Positions 25,294 to 34,765 are shown, numbered from the stretch's first letter. The stretch is DNA of 64,000 nt from Paenibacillus sp. LS1 (GCF_026013365.1 NZ_JAPDOE010000002.1:1116001-1180000), one strand, 5' to 3'. Notes: generated by a model from the letters alone, not told the origin. Translations and numbers: made by a program.

Positions 25294-27261
25294 TCAATAC
25301 ACTTCGGTACTTTTCAGACTCAACGTTTCGCATATAAGTTGGGCAAAGGCATCGAAGCTGCCGCAGGATTTCAGGCTTTCCAGCTGCTCCTCCTGCCGAA
25401 TCAACTCTACAAACAGATCATAGATACCCATCGCCTGTTCGTAATCCTCTTTGCATATGGATAACATAAATACCGCATGTACTTCATTCTCTTCATCCCA
25501 CGGAATCGGCTTCTCGAACAGACATACCGATACGGTCGTACGAGTTGAACTCAGCTCCATGGGATGTGGAATCGCCATACCTCTTCCAAGCGCGGTTGAA
25601 GCCATCTTTTCCCGCTCCTGCACAGCTGGCCAGAATTGCTCTGTTACAATTCCCTTCTCCAACAGCGCCCCGCTCATCTCAGCCATAAGTGTCATTTTGT
25701 TAGGCTGATCGGACCGAAACATGAACAATGCTGGATCAAAGTAACGCAGCAGCGTCATTTCCTCCTGCTCATCACTAGTTCGCACCAGATGAGTGATCGT
25801 TGCCATGTCGCGTTCCGATGGAATCGCAGCAATGACGGCCGACGGTTTGCCTTTGGACTCCCGTAACCGGATCGTGGAAATGACCAAATCTTCAGGCACA
25901 CTCCCCATCTCCTCGTACTCTCTTAGCGATACTACACGAGAGACCTCCAGCTCGGCAAATAAAGAGCGTAATCTGGATTCAAGAATACGGGCTGTGCCGT
26001 ATCCTGACCCACAGACGAGTAATACGGATTTCCGTTTGCGATGAGGAATCTGGTATTTACGTTCCAATGCTGCACCAATGTGAAGAGCCAGGTAACCAAT
26101 CTCACTGTCATTGATCTCATGAGGTACGTATGTCTGTAGCTGTTTCACTGCACTGATCGTAATCTCATAAGCCAGTGGATAATATTTACGTATATGTCCC
26201 AGCAGTGGATTCCGCATATTCATGCCATGTTCCAACCGTGTAATCATAGGCTTCAGATGGGCATAGAGATCATTCGGCAAGCGGTCATCATCCCGCAGAT
26301 CATAGGTGTACCGATCATAGATATGACCCAGCATCTGCTGTACAGCAACATATAATGGGTCACTTCGGAGTCCATTCCAATCGGTAGCGGTCATTTTTTT
26401 GCTAACAATATGAAGCAACAGATAATCTCGCTCTCCGACTGGACAGTGAATGGAATATAACGACTCCAGGTCTTGAATAATGTGTTGTGCAAGTTGCTGA
26501 TCCTGAAGATTCGCCTCCACTTTCTCGAATCGCTCCAGTTCATGCCCCTGTTTAATGCGCAATACCATAACAGCCAGATGCGTAATCAGATCTTTCAGGG
26601 CCACATCTGCAATACGAACATTCTGTTTGCCTACATGGCGAATGACAATCTCGCGGATGTGCGCGGGTTCGATTGGATACAGCAAACGTTCCTGTGCAGC
26701 AGTCATGCCTTCCGGTCCCAGTTCTTCATCTCGCGCATCGGCGTACTCGGCAAGGCAATAACGGAACCTTTGCTCGTCACCGACGACCTTCACACCATGT
26801 CCTGGCTTGATCTGAAGCTGAAGCTGGTAGTTCTCCAGAATCTGACGAATGATTTTCAGATCGTTGTTCATCGTTGCACGGCTTATATACAGCTGATCAG
26901 CGAGGTCTTCCATCTTAATATGACCCGGTTCACCAAGCAGCTTGAACAATTCATAACGGATACGCTCATCGGGTGACCCAGGTACTGGCGCACCTTTTTG
27001 CAGATCATCCTTCCGTTCCTCCAACAGCTCATCATACCGCTTCGCATCGTGTACACGAATGGAATATCCCCATCCACGCTTGGACTCTAGGCTCCCGCCA
27101 TGCCCCGTAAGGATATGATCCAACTTTTTCAGATCATCCCGAATGGTACGCACCGTAACCTCCAGCCTGTCTGCAAGCGCTTGGCTCGTCCAAGCCTGTT
27201 CCTGTCCTTCACCATGAATGAGGTGGAACAGCTTTTTCAACCGTTTAGTTGGAAAAATCAT
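25294..27261 (-). CDS. PRD-containing transcriptional activator with PTS EIIB and EIIA domains
   Basis: The 655-residue regulator has an N-terminal HTH (about 22-60, ALADRLEVTVRTIRDDLKKL) and a second HTH (about 110-150, MEDLADQLYISRATMNNDLK). Two PRDs follow (about 185-290 with LITHLAVMVLRIKQGHEL; 300-405 with YLALHIGAALER). An EIIB-like domain comes next (Cys in VLLVCGSGYGTARI, about 420), then an EIIA domain (His in GMAIPHPMELSS, about 555). This is the MtlR/ManR layout: PTS-dependent phosphorylation at the PRDs and EII domains sets activity. It lies at the end of the PTS-mannosidase operon and most likely controls it. Confidence 0.92.
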   Translation of the reverse strand: MIFPTKRLKKLFHLIHGEGQEQAWTSQALADRLEVTVRTIRDDLKKLDHILTGHGGSLESKRGWGYSIRVHDAKRYDELLEERKDDLQKGAPVPGSPDERIRYELFKLLGEPGHIKMEDLADQLYISRATMNNDLKIIRQILENYQLQLQIKPGHGVKVVGDEQRFRYCLAEYADARDEELGPEGMTAAQERLLYPIEPAHIREIVIRHVGKQNVRIADVALKDLITHLAVMVLRIKQGHELERFEKVEANLQDQQLAQHIIQDLESLYSIHCPVGERDYLLLHIVSKKMTATDWNGLRSDPLYVAVQQMLGHIYDRYTYDLRDDDRLPNDLYAHLKPMITRLEHGMNMRNPLLGHIRKYYPLAYEITISAVKQLQTYVPHEINDSEIGYLALHIGAALERKYQIPHRKRKSVLLVCGSGYGTARILESRLRSLFAELEVSRVVSLREYEEMGSVPEDLVISTIRLRESKGKPSAVIAAIPSERDMATITHLVRTSDEQEEMTLLRYFDPALFMFRSDQPNKMTLMAEMSGALLEKGIVTEQFWPAVQEREKMASTALGRGMAIPHPMELSSTRTTVSVCLFEKPIPWDEENEVHAVFMLSICKEDYEQAMGIYDLFVELIRQEEQLESLKSCGSFDAFAQLICETLSLKSTEVY

Positions 27262-27313
27262 ACCGATATCCGACCTCCCTTCTGATCAGGATTGTGTAGA
27301 ACTAAAGCTCACC

Positions 27314-29992
27314 TTATATCGATACAAGTACCGTCATCAATTTACAATGTGCGAGTTCCGGTAAACGAACGACCTCTTCTCCCTCGGTTAACCTCTGTTG
27401 AGGCTCCAGGGGGTGTTCACCAAGAGATACACGCTCTGCATGTACAGGTTGATTAAAGTGCATGTTCACGTTTGCAGACTGTGACAAATACGGATTGAAG
27501 ACACGCACAATGTATCCGTCACTCTCCTCTGCTTTCTTAAAGCTGCTTAACACCACGTTGGAATTGCCGCTGAACGACATCAGGCTGTAGTCGGGTTCCA
27601 GCACACGTTCCTCATCTCGGAAAGCAAAGATCAGTCGTCCGTTCAAAAAGTCGCACAGCTGATAACTGCTGATCGGTGTTAAATATTCACGCGCAGCACG
27701 GGCTACATTCGCTTCGTCGAATCCAGAAGTCTGGATATGCAGGCCGAAGGTAAAGGAGAGCTCACCAAGCAATTGCGCGTCTGGCGTTGCTACAATTTTC
27801 TCACCGGAAGCCCGTCCGGGACGATACAACAGGTTTTCCTTACCCATGAAACCGAACGTACGGAACAAGGTCAGGGCAATGGTATCCATTTTCTTCCCAA
27901 CAATCTCGTACTCACGTACACCTTCCGTCATCACAGCCATACCATGCGAACCGTTGTTCAACCCTGCATAACTCTGCATCGCTTCAATGGTGATCGGTTT
28001 CTCCTGCCATTGTTCGCGCTCCCATACCTCCACTTCTGGCAATGAGGTTGGACGAGCAATCACACCGAAAGGCTGATCTGCAATGGATAGAGCGGAAGCA
28101 ATTCCTGTATCAAAAAGGACACGCAGACGGTGGTTAAACACCTCATTCTGCACCTGAATGTGGAAGCGGATCAGCTTTTCTCCTTTGCGAAGGGATATGT
28201 CCACCTGCATTGGCAATGCTCCCGACGTGATGCCTGCGGCGCGCTCTTCCAGATCGTAGGGAACATCCAACGTGAAACGCAGGGATAATGTCTGGGTTAC
28301 AGACGTTTGGGTGGTCATTGCACTCATCTGGCTACCAGCCGAAGAAACAATCAGATCCCGCTCGGGTGGAGAATAATTGTAGGAATCCCCGTCATCCCCA
28401 TTATCTTCAAAGACCATTTGATCTGCATACACTTGGCCTGAACGCTTGTCCGTAATTTGCAAGGTGCCGTTTGCTCGCAGCGCAATGGTGAAATATTCAT
28501 TTTCAATCATGTCCCCGTTACGCCGCTCAATAACGGGTGCAGTGCCCTGACTGAAATCAAAGATAATCTGGGTGTAGCCCATTGCCGGAACCTCTTGCAG
28601 TTCCACCAGCAATTTCGCGCGATATACCCGTTCCGGCAGATACACTTTGCGGCTTGGATTGAGATCGATGTGCTGTCCAAGCACATAATCGGTCTGGTCT
28701 ACTTTTTCCAAAATGGTATAGGCCAGCTCGCGCCCTTTTGTATCCCGAATCACAAAGGATTCTTCCGGAATATAAGCTTCAATCTCGGTAACCCCGCCTC
28801 GCACATACGGTAGCGTGTTGAACAGGGTGAACGCAAATGTCTCCTCCTGCTGTATCGTTGAAGCAATCATCCGCATATGCAGATCGAGCAGATTCAGTGC
28901 GATATCATAGGCCTGTTTGTAACGGAACGCAACGTCCTGATTCGTTGTATCGCTGTTACAGCCACCGATGCTGTCATGTGCCGCATTCTCAAACAATAGC
29001 TTCCAAATGTCCTCCACAATGCGATGCGGGTAATCATGCCCGAGAGAATGGCTTATGGCAAGCACAGGTTCGAGCGTATTGGCAATCAGATTCTCAATCC
29101 GGTTATTCTGTTGTTTGAGATCCGCACGGGTGGAAAAAATGGACTTGTGAATGCGCATGTGCTTGGCTTCCATTAATTCACCCCGAAGTACAGGCAGATC
29201 CTGACTATCCGCTTCGATCTCCGCCAGAAAACGTTCCGGTTCATTCATCACATATTCGCGTTCTGTATCCAGCGCATTGAACCGTTCAATCAACTCCGGC
29301 AGGTTCAACCGGACAGGTGCCTGGTCAAATCCATTAGGGAAATAGATATGTTTGGTCGAGGCTTTTCGTTCCAGCGCACCAATCTGTTTCTCCAGATAAG
29401 GGATCAGATCTTCTTCATTTTCTGGAATGTTACCGCCGTAGTAATACCCGAATGGCATCTGTACAGCAAATACACGGCTACCATCCGATCCTTCCCACGT
29501 AAACTCGGTATGTGGATTCGTATTATCTGATACGCCTCTCCAGAACAGGAAACGTTCAATGCCAAACTCGCGGTAGATCTGTGGCATCTGTGCCGATTGT
29601 CCGAATGCATCCGGGACATAACCAACCTTCATCGCATGTCCGTACTTTTGTGCTGTTTTCATACCATAATACAGGTTTCGAACCATGGATTCACTGGAAA
29701 TCACCAATTGATCCGTCTGTGTATACCAGGGTCCCGTCATCAGTCGTTTGGCTGAAACCAGTTGGCGAATGCGTTCCTCATCTTCAGGACACCAGCGGAT
29801 GTAATCATCCAGCAGCGAGCCCTGTGCATCCAGCAGGTAATAATGAAATCCTTCGATATTTTCCAGTGCGTTCAATACTTCCTTGACGTGTTTGACGAGA
29901 TACACTTTGGAACGGGAGGTCGTAAAATACCATTCCCGGTCCCAGTGCGTATGTGGAATCACATGTACTTTGGTGCGATTGCTCTCACTCAT
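27314..29992 (-). CDS. mngB: GH38 alpha-mannosidase, mannosylglycerate-hydrolase-like
   Basis: The 892-residue cytosolic enzyme opens with the zinc-site motif VIPHTHWDREWYFT (about 10-23). The nucleophile Asp is in KVGYVPDAFGQSAQMP (about 128) and the second zinc motif in AAHDSIGGCNSDT (about 340). The C-terminal beta domains run to the end. Size and context (PTS EIIABC plus PRD regulator) fit MngB, which splits 2-O-(6-phospho-mannosyl)-glycerate taken up by PTS. Another phosphorylated alpha-mannoside is possible, so the symbol is tentative. Confidence 0.85.
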   Translation of the reverse strand: MSESNRTKVHVIPHTHWDREWYFTTSRSKVYLVKHVKEVLNALENIEGFHYYLLDAQGSLLDDYIRWCPEDEERIRQLVSAKRLMTGPWYTQTDQLVISSESMVRNLYYGMKTAQKYGHAMKVGYVPDAFGQSAQMPQIYREFGIERFLFWRGVSDNTNPHTEFTWEGSDGSRVFAVQMPFGYYYGGNIPENEEDLIPYLEKQIGALERKASTKHIYFPNGFDQAPVRLNLPELIERFNALDTEREYVMNEPERFLAEIEADSQDLPVLRGELMEAKHMRIHKSIFSTRADLKQQNNRIENLIANTLEPVLAISHSLGHDYPHRIVEDIWKLLFENAAHDSIGGCNSDTTNQDVAFRYKQAYDIALNLLDLHMRMIASTIQQEETFAFTLFNTLPYVRGGVTEIEAYIPEESFVIRDTKGRELAYTILEKVDQTDYVLGQHIDLNPSRKVYLPERVYRAKLLVELQEVPAMGYTQIIFDFSQGTAPVIERRNGDMIENEYFTIALRANGTLQITDKRSGQVYADQMVFEDNGDDGDSYNYSPPERDLIVSSAGSQMSAMTTQTSVTQTLSLRFTLDVPYDLEERAAGITSGALPMQVDISLRKGEKLIRFHIQVQNEVFNHRLRVLFDTGIASALSIADQPFGVIARPTSLPEVEVWEREQWQEKPITIEAMQSYAGLNNGSHGMAVMTEGVREYEIVGKKMDTIALTLFRTFGFMGKENLLYRPGRASGEKIVATPDAQLLGELSFTFGLHIQTSGFDEANVARAAREYLTPISSYQLCDFLNGRLIFAFRDEERVLEPDYSLMSFSGNSNVVLSSFKKAEESDGYIVRVFNPYLSQSANVNMHFNQPVHAERVSLGEHPLEPQQRLTEGEEVVRLPELAHCKLMTVLVSI

Positions 29993-30018
29993 ATCTCTAT
30001 ATCCCTCCAGATGCTTTT

Positions 30019-30240
30019 TAAAGGTTGTTCAAAAAAGTCCGCTTTTGATTACGAGGGATGCCTGTTGGCATCATCAGCATCGAAGATGGAATTCAGCCGA
30101 AATAAGTGGATGCTTACGAAGGTTGTTTCCTTCGGAAACATTGTAGTTGCTCACGTAGTTTTCCCTACGCTCCGCTACTCCATTTCTACCTTCATCCCAT
30201 CTTCTCGATACTGAAAACCGATCTTTTTGAACATGTACTT
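30019..30240. repeat. MITE-like intergenic element with imperfect terminal inverted repeats
   Basis: The left end GGTTGTTCAAAAAAGTCCGC matches the complement of the right end (CCGATCTTTTTGAACATG) around GTTCAAAAA. Inside are several hairpins: GATGCC-TGTT-GGCATC (30057-30072), CGAAGG-TTGTTT-CCTTCG (30117-30134) and CGTAG-TTTTCC-CTACG (30154-30169). It fills the whole gap from the EIIC stop codon to the mannosidase leader. No coding frame. I recall similar elements in Paenibacillus intergenic regions, but could not search. Confidence 0.65.
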
Positions 30241-31359
30241 TTAGTCAAAAACGAGTTCGATTTCTTCCCCGTTTTTCTTCACCGAAGCTTCCTGAGTCTT
30301 GGCAGGCTGTTTCTCTTCTTCATCACGGAAGTTCACCAGCATGGTGCCTCCCGCCACGATTAGTGCACCGACAATGCCTCCGGCAAGGTACGCGATTGGG
30401 GTACCTACCGATACAGCTCCATATAACCCACCGATCGGTGGCATGATGATGTGTGCTCCCAGCAATGCAGTCAGGGCAGCACCCGTTGCACAGGCAAACA
30501 TGTTGACCAGAATCATCTTCGCAGGGTTACGCAGTGTGAACGGGATAGCACCTTCCGTAATGCCGATCACGCCCATAATCACTGCACCTTTGCCCGCTTC
30601 CTGATAGGTTTTGGAAAAACGCTTCTTCATCAGCAATGTCGCCAAGCCATAACCAAGCGGCGGAATGCAGATGGCAATATTGATAAAAATATTCGGCAGA
30701 TATACACCGGACAGGAACAGGGCGTTGCCTGCCATCCATGCCGCTTTGTTGACGGGTCCACCGAGATCGAACCCAATCATCGCTCCCAGAATAATGGCAA
30801 GCACAACGGTATTCGTTCCGCTCTGGCTCATATTTTGAACCCAGGCAATCAGATACTCATTCAGTGCGCCCAGCGGGCCACCGAGAATGACCGCCATCAG
30901 AAATCCGGTTAAACCGACGGTAATCAGCGGTAAAATGATTAATGGTACCGAGCCAGCGGCCGGACCTGTAATCTTGACTTTGTTTTTAACCCACAAGGTG
31001 ATATATCCGGCAAAGAAGCCTGAGATCAACGCGCCGAGGAAACCGGCGTTGGTCTGCTGTGCCAGCACCCCGCCGATCAGCCCTGCGGCCAGCGCAGGTT
31101 TGTCGGCAATGGAGTACGCAATATAACCGGACAGGACAATCGTCAATAGTCCGATGCCGCTCCATCCTACATTTTGCACGAGATATAAAATATGCAAGAA
31201 TCCGCTTCCATCTTTGTACGGATCAAGATCGGTAATGCCCATCGATAGTGCGATAATTTTACAGATGGCAACGACCAGGGAACCCGCGATAATGACCGGC
31301 AGCAGATAGGAGATACCTGTCATTAGATGTGTTTTTGCTTCACCGAACCATTTTCTCAT
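30241..31359 (-). CDS. PTS fructose-family EIIC permease
   Basis: The 372-residue membrane protein has about nine helices and fits the fructose/mannitol-type EIIC: MTGISYLLPVIIAGSLVVAI at the start, GGVLAQQTNAGFLGALISGF, IGFDLGGPVNKAAW, and the substrate-site region GVIGITEGAIPFTLRNP (about 275-291). A 30-residue charged tail ends it. It carries and phosphorylates the sugar with the separate EIIB and EIIA encoded just upstream. In E. coli MngA these domains are one chain; here they are split. Confidence 0.92.
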   Translation of the reverse strand: MRKWFGEAKTHLMTGISYLLPVIIAGSLVVAICKIIALSMGITDLDPYKDGSGFLHILYLVQNVGWSGIGLLTIVLSGYIAYSIADKPALAAGLIGGVLAQQTNAGFLGALISGFFAGYITLWVKNKVKITGPAAGSVPLIILPLITVGLTGFLMAVILGGPLGALNEYLIAWVQNMSQSGTNTVVLAIILGAMIGFDLGGPVNKAAWMAGNALFLSGVYLPNIFINIAICIPPLGYGLATLLMKKRFSKTYQEAGKGAVIMGVIGITEGAIPFTLRNPAKMILVNMFACATGAALTALLGAHIIMPPIGGLYGAVSVGTPIAYLAGGIVGALIVAGGTMLVNFRDEEEKQPAKTQEASVKKNGEEIELVFD

Positions 31360-31388
31360 CGTACTCTCTCCTCATGTGGAAGGTGGGG

Positions 31389-31706
31389 TTAAGCTTGTGC
31401 GTTCACAGCCTCAACAGCTTTGGTTAATACCGCTTCTGCCTGACTTACGGCATGACCGATTTTGACACGCACGACTTTTTTGTCGCCAAACCGATCCATG
31501 TCCTTCACCGTTTGATCCGCTGCAATTAGTACAAAATTCGCTGCAGCAATATCTTCTTCCGTCAGCTTATTGACTTGCCCCATAGCCCCCTGCTGTTCCA
31601 CTTTGATCTCATATCCCAGTTGTTGAGCTGCTTTCTCCAATGCTTTGGCGGCCATCGGAGTATGGGCGAGACCTGCGATACATGACGTAACACCTACGAT
31701 TTTCAT
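31389..31706 (-). CDS. PTS fructose-family EIIB
   Basis: The 105-residue cytosolic domain has the phospho-Cys at position 9 in VGVTSCIAGLAHTPMAAKAL, the standard start of fructose-type EIIB, and ends with IGHAVSQAEAVLTKAVEAV. Its start overlaps the EIIA stop (TAATG), and it lies 29 bp before EIIC. It passes phosphate from EIIA to the sugar in EIIC. Confidence 0.94.
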   Translation of the reverse strand: MKIVGVTSCIAGLAHTPMAAKALEKAAQQLGYEIKVEQQGAMGQVNKLTEEDIAAANFVLIAADQTVKDMDRFGDKKVVRVKIGHAVSQAEAVLTKAVEAVNAQA

Positions 31707-32161
31707 TATGACACCAGTCCTTCCGTATATTGATGAAGCAACGTATATACATCTTCCGGCTGCACTGCTTCTGCGATAGCCTCTTTGAATGAATCTTCAA
31801 GCAACAAGGTGGCAAGTGAAGAGATAATTTGTAGATGGGATACGTCTACATGACCCTTAGGCACAAGGATGGCAAAAATATATTTTACCGGCTTGCCGTC
31901 ATGTGATTCCCAATCAATGGACTCCCGCAACCGAATGACCATCACCGCCGGACGTGTTACAACTTCACTCTGGGTATGGGGAATCGCAAAGTGATCCTGA
32001 AGTCCGGTGGAGTAGACACGTTCGCGTTCCCACAGATCAGCCGCAAGTTGCGCACGGTTTGTAGTGATGCTGTAACGCTCTGCCTCCGCAGATATAAAAT
32101 CAAATACGTCCTCTTTGCTATGCAATGTCTGATCGAGATAAATCTGATTGGTTGTAATCAT
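31706..32161 (-). CDS. PTS fructose-family EIIA
   Basis: The 151-residue protein carries the phospho-His in STGLQDHFAIPHTQSEVVTR (His at about 62) and the later VKYIFAILVPKGHVDVSHLQ strand. It is the first gene of the operon EIIA-EIIB-EIIC-mannosidase-regulator. A cre-like site lies 34 bp upstream of the start. Confidence 0.94.
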   Translation of the reverse strand: MITTNQIYLDQTLHSKEDVFDFISAEAERYSITTNRAQLAADLWERERVYSTGLQDHFAIPHTQSEVVTRPAVMVIRLRESIDWESHDGKPVKYIFAILVPKGHVDVSHLQIISSLATLLLEDSFKEAIAEAVQPEDVYTLLHQYTEGLVS

Positions 32162-32194
32162 GATCTCTGTCTCTCCTCCTCTCTCTATCCAAAA

Positions 32195-32210
32195 CGATAA
32201 GCGCTTACAA
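32195..32210 (-). promoter_or_regulatory. cre-like CcpA site before the PTS operon
   Basis: On the minus strand TTGTAAGCGCTTATCG has the TGTAAGCGCTTA core of cre sites, with the last two consensus bases (CA) not matched. The position upstream of EIIA fits catabolite repression. Confidence 0.6.
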
Positions 32211-32287
32211 GATCATTGTAACGGATTCTGCCTGGACCTTGGATCTAGAAAATTTCCCCTTCGAAGCGGAAAAACATTAGCCACAGT

Positions 32288-32315
32288 AAAAACCCTGAGT
32301 CTAATGGACTCAGGG
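32288..32315 (-). terminator. Intrinsic terminator
   Basis: CCCTGAGTC-CATTA-GACTCAGGG then TTTTTAC leftward; perfect 9-bp stem. It ends the DMP19/membrane-protein unit before the PTS operon. Confidence 0.92.
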
Positions 32316-32382
32316 CAGTTGTAAATGGTGTGTTATATAGATCACGTAAGTACACTGAATGTGGGGCCTAAGCGGACAAATT

Positions 32383-32676
32383 TCAGGAACGCTGTGTCCA
32401 GCGCTGCATTCCTGATCGAAGACCGTAATATGCAGCGGCGAGCAAAATGAATCCGGCAACAGCCATGATCATGGATGTTATATTCCATTGAACAAGGGTT
32501 CCAAAAGCAATCTTGGATTGCAATGGGGTACCGGATGAAGCGGTGTTCATCAGATCAGGTACGTAATTCATGGTCATCATCATGCCTTGAACGACATTCC
32601 AGGCTACAAAACCGATGATGAATAACAGAGTAACCAGAACGGATTCCATCGCTAATCGTTTGTTCATGCTTGTCAT
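32383..32676 (-). CDS. Small two-helix membrane protein
   Basis: A short protein with two hydrophobic segments (SVLVTLLFIIGFVAWNVVQG and SMIMAVAGFILLAAAYYGLR) and a basic C-terminus. Two ATGs are possible: 32676 (only 3 nt after AGGAGG) or 32667 (12 nt after). Either gives 94-97 residues. No family recognised. It follows the DMP19 gene closely and ends at a perfect terminator, so the two are probably one operon. Confidence 0.7.
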   Translation of the reverse strand: MTSMNKRLAMESVLVTLLFIIGFVAWNVVQGMMMTMNYVPDLMNTASSGTPLQSKIAFGTLVQWNITSMIMAVAGFILLAAAYYGLRSGMQRWTQRS

Positions 32677-32693
32677 TTGCCTCCTCTTTCCAT

Positions 32694-33263
32694 TCAATTA
32701 GACAAGAATTGCTGCATCTCCTGTCTCAGACGATCTTTATTCGCATCCACATATTGATACAACAGGTCAAAACTTTCTTCGTTATCGGATTGCATACTTA
32801 TATTGCCGGCTTCCAGCTCAATTCGCTGCAATACCTCATGAATCTGTTCCCCGTGTGTTTGCAGGCTTGTCGTGATGTCATCTTCGGACAGGCCATTCAC
32901 ATTATCTCGTAATTTCCCGTGCGTTACGCCGCTCTCGGACAATATCTGCTCGATCTTCTTCAGGATTACGGCATCAGCCTCATTACCGATCCGCTCCATC
33001 GCTGCTATTGTCTCACCGAGATACTGCCCGCTGGCATTCTCAAGGAAACCGGTCATTCCGTTCATGGACAACTCGGTATCCAGATCAATGATTAGAATGG
33101 TATCTCGCAATACTTGCGGGAGTTCCGGTCCACTCTCTCGAATCGTCGCAAACTCAGCCCGATAAAGGTCCATGGCAATACTCCCCACCACTTCTTCACC
33201 TGACATCTCCTCAAGCTGATCGAGTGGTAACAATTCCTGCAGTTCTTCTTGTAACTTGTTCAT
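32694..33263 (-). CDS. DMP19-like (DUF4375) protein
   Basis: The start at 33263 is chosen for CAGGAGG 9 nt upstream; the frame extends 39 bp further without a site. The 189-residue protein has the family-type stretch ELSMNGMTGFLENASGQYLG (about 85-104), then ETIAAMERIGNEADAVILKK. Members are small acidic helical proteins, some described as immunity-like or DNA-mimic-like; the role here is unknown. It is divergent from the glycosyltransferase gene. Confidence 0.7.
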   Translation of the reverse strand: MNKLQEELQELLPLDQLEEMSGEEVVGSIAMDLYRAEFATIRESGPELPQVLRDTILIIDLDTELSMNGMTGFLENASGQYLGETIAAMERIGNEADAVILKKIEQILSESGVTHGKLRDNVNGLSEDDITTSLQTHGEQIHEVLQRIELEAGNISMQSDNEESFDLLYQYVDANKDRLRQEMQQFLSN

Positions 33264-33408
33264 CTTTCTCTGCCTCCTGTATCTCTCTATATACGCCGAC
33301 ACGTTATTACATCATAGCAGAATACGCTATACAAGTTGAGCTTATGAAAGTTGGTATTTTATATCCTGTTATCAATTTTACAGGGAAAAGCGTCAAGTTA
33401 ACGTGCAC

Positions 33409-33437
33409 TTGACCTCTGGAAAATGTTCCGCTGTTAT
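33409..33437 (+). promoter_or_regulatory. Promoter of the glycosyltransferase gene
   Basis: TTGACC (33409-33414), 17-bp spacer, TGTTAT (33432-33437), 35 bp before the start codon. Confidence 0.45.
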
Positions 33438-33471
33438 GATCTTGGCATCACGAGTCTTGGGAGGGGTAATG

Positions 33472-34629
33472 ATGCGCCTGGCCTTGTTCACAGACACCTA
33501 TCTTCCGGAAACCAATGGTGTTGCTGGCACGCTCCACCGCTTGAGTAACCATCTGAACCGCAGAAGAATTGAACATCTGCTGTTTACTCCGAACTCCGTC
33601 ATTGAAGGAAGCCATGAGACTCAAGTCAGATCGGTTGCTAACATTCCTTTTTTTCTGTATCCCGAATGCCGCATCGCTCTACCCAACAGAGCAAACACGC
33701 ACAAACAGCTACAAGACTTTCAGCCCGATCTGATGCATATCGCCACGCCTTTTAATATGGGGCTGCTTGGCCTGAGGTATGCGCTCAAACATCATCTTCC
33801 GCATGTTGTCTCCTACCATACCCACTTCGATCGTTATCTCGAATACTACCGGTTGAAAAGCATGATTCCGCTCTACTGGAAATATATCCAATGGTTCCAC
33901 CGTGCCTGTGATGCAACACTCACCCCATCGCAGGAAACGTTAAACACCCTGCAAGCTCAAGGCATTCAGCGTCTGAAGCTTTGGTCCCGCGGGATTGATT
34001 GCAACCTGTACTCTCCTGATAAACGCAGCTCGGATATCCGTGAACGATATCAGATCACCGCTCCCCTTATTTTACTCTACGTTGGACGCATTGCCCCCGA
34101 AAAAGATATCGCTACGCTCACAACTACCATGCAGCAGTTGCCACAGGAAATGCAGTCCCGAGTACACTGGATTATCGTTGGCGATGGCCCATCTCTCCCC
34201 AAAATGCGTACACAAACCCCATCGAATGTCACCTTTACAGGATATATGCATGGCGAAGAACTTGCTTTTATGTATGCTTCGGCAGATCTGTTTGTGTTTC
34301 CTTCCTCTACGGAGACATTTGGCAATGTGGTACTGGAAGCGATGGCTTCAGGACTCCCAGTGGTAGCGGCCAATGCTGGAGGTGTCAAGGATCTGGTATC
34401 CCACCACCGCAATGGTGTATTATTCGAGCCAGGTCAGGCTGATGCACTGATTCGGGAGATATGTCTCTGGGGAAATCACGGAAACCAATTGAGGATGATG
34501 GGACTGGAAGGCAGAAAGCTGGCTGAGCAGCGGTCGTGGGAGCATATTTTTGATACACTAATCGGGGACTATGAGGAAGCGATAGAACATCGGAATCGAC
34601 GAACGAAAGATCGAATTATTACAGCTTAG
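33472..34629 (+). CDS. GT4-family glycosyltransferase
   Basis: The second of two adjacent ATGs is chosen, 5 nt after GGGAGGGG. The 385-residue protein is a GT-B enzyme: N-terminal RLALFTDTYLPETNGVAGTL, VVSYHTHFDRYLEYY, then the nucleotide-sugar half with LLYVGRIAPEKDI, GDGPSLPKM and the EX7E motif ETFGNVVLE (about 283-291). It resembles the MgtA/SqdX-like branch that makes glycolipids or cell-envelope glycans with a retaining mechanism. Acceptor unknown. It is one of few plus-strand genes and stands alone. Confidence 0.92.
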   Translation: MRLALFTDTYLPETNGVAGTLHRLSNHLNRRRIEHLLFTPNSVIEGSHETQVRSVANIPFFLYPECRIALPNRANTHKQLQDFQPDLMHIATPFNMGLLGLRYALKHHLPHVVSYHTHFDRYLEYYRLKSMIPLYWKYIQWFHRACDATLTPSQETLNTLQAQGIQRLKLWSRGIDCNLYSPDKRSSDIRERYQITAPLILLYVGRIAPEKDIATLTTTMQQLPQEMQSRVHWIIVGDGPSLPKMRTQTPSNVTFTGYMHGEELAFMYASADLFVFPSSTETFGNVVLEAMASGLPVVAANAGGVKDLVSHHRNGVLFEPGQADALIREICLWGNHGNQLRMMGLEGRKLAEQRSWEHIFDTLIGDYEEAIEHRNRRTKDRIITA

Positions 34630-34703
34630 TTTGACGAAATGAGCTTTTTCAACAACCTATAACAACAGTCTCTGCCCTATGCAAAGTTAAACCCGTTCGC
34701 CCG

Positions 34704-34747
34704 TTCAGGCTGCCGCAGCATGTAAACGTTACTACGGTCAGCCTGAA
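34704..34747 (-). terminator. Inverted repeat after the mannanase gene
   Basis: TTCAGGCTG (34704-34712) pairs with CAGCCTGAA (34739-34747) across a 26-nt loop, 19 bp after the mannanase stop. There is no strong T-run, so termination is probable but not certain. Confidence 0.45.
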
Positions 34748-34765
34748 TAGCGGATACGCTTTACG

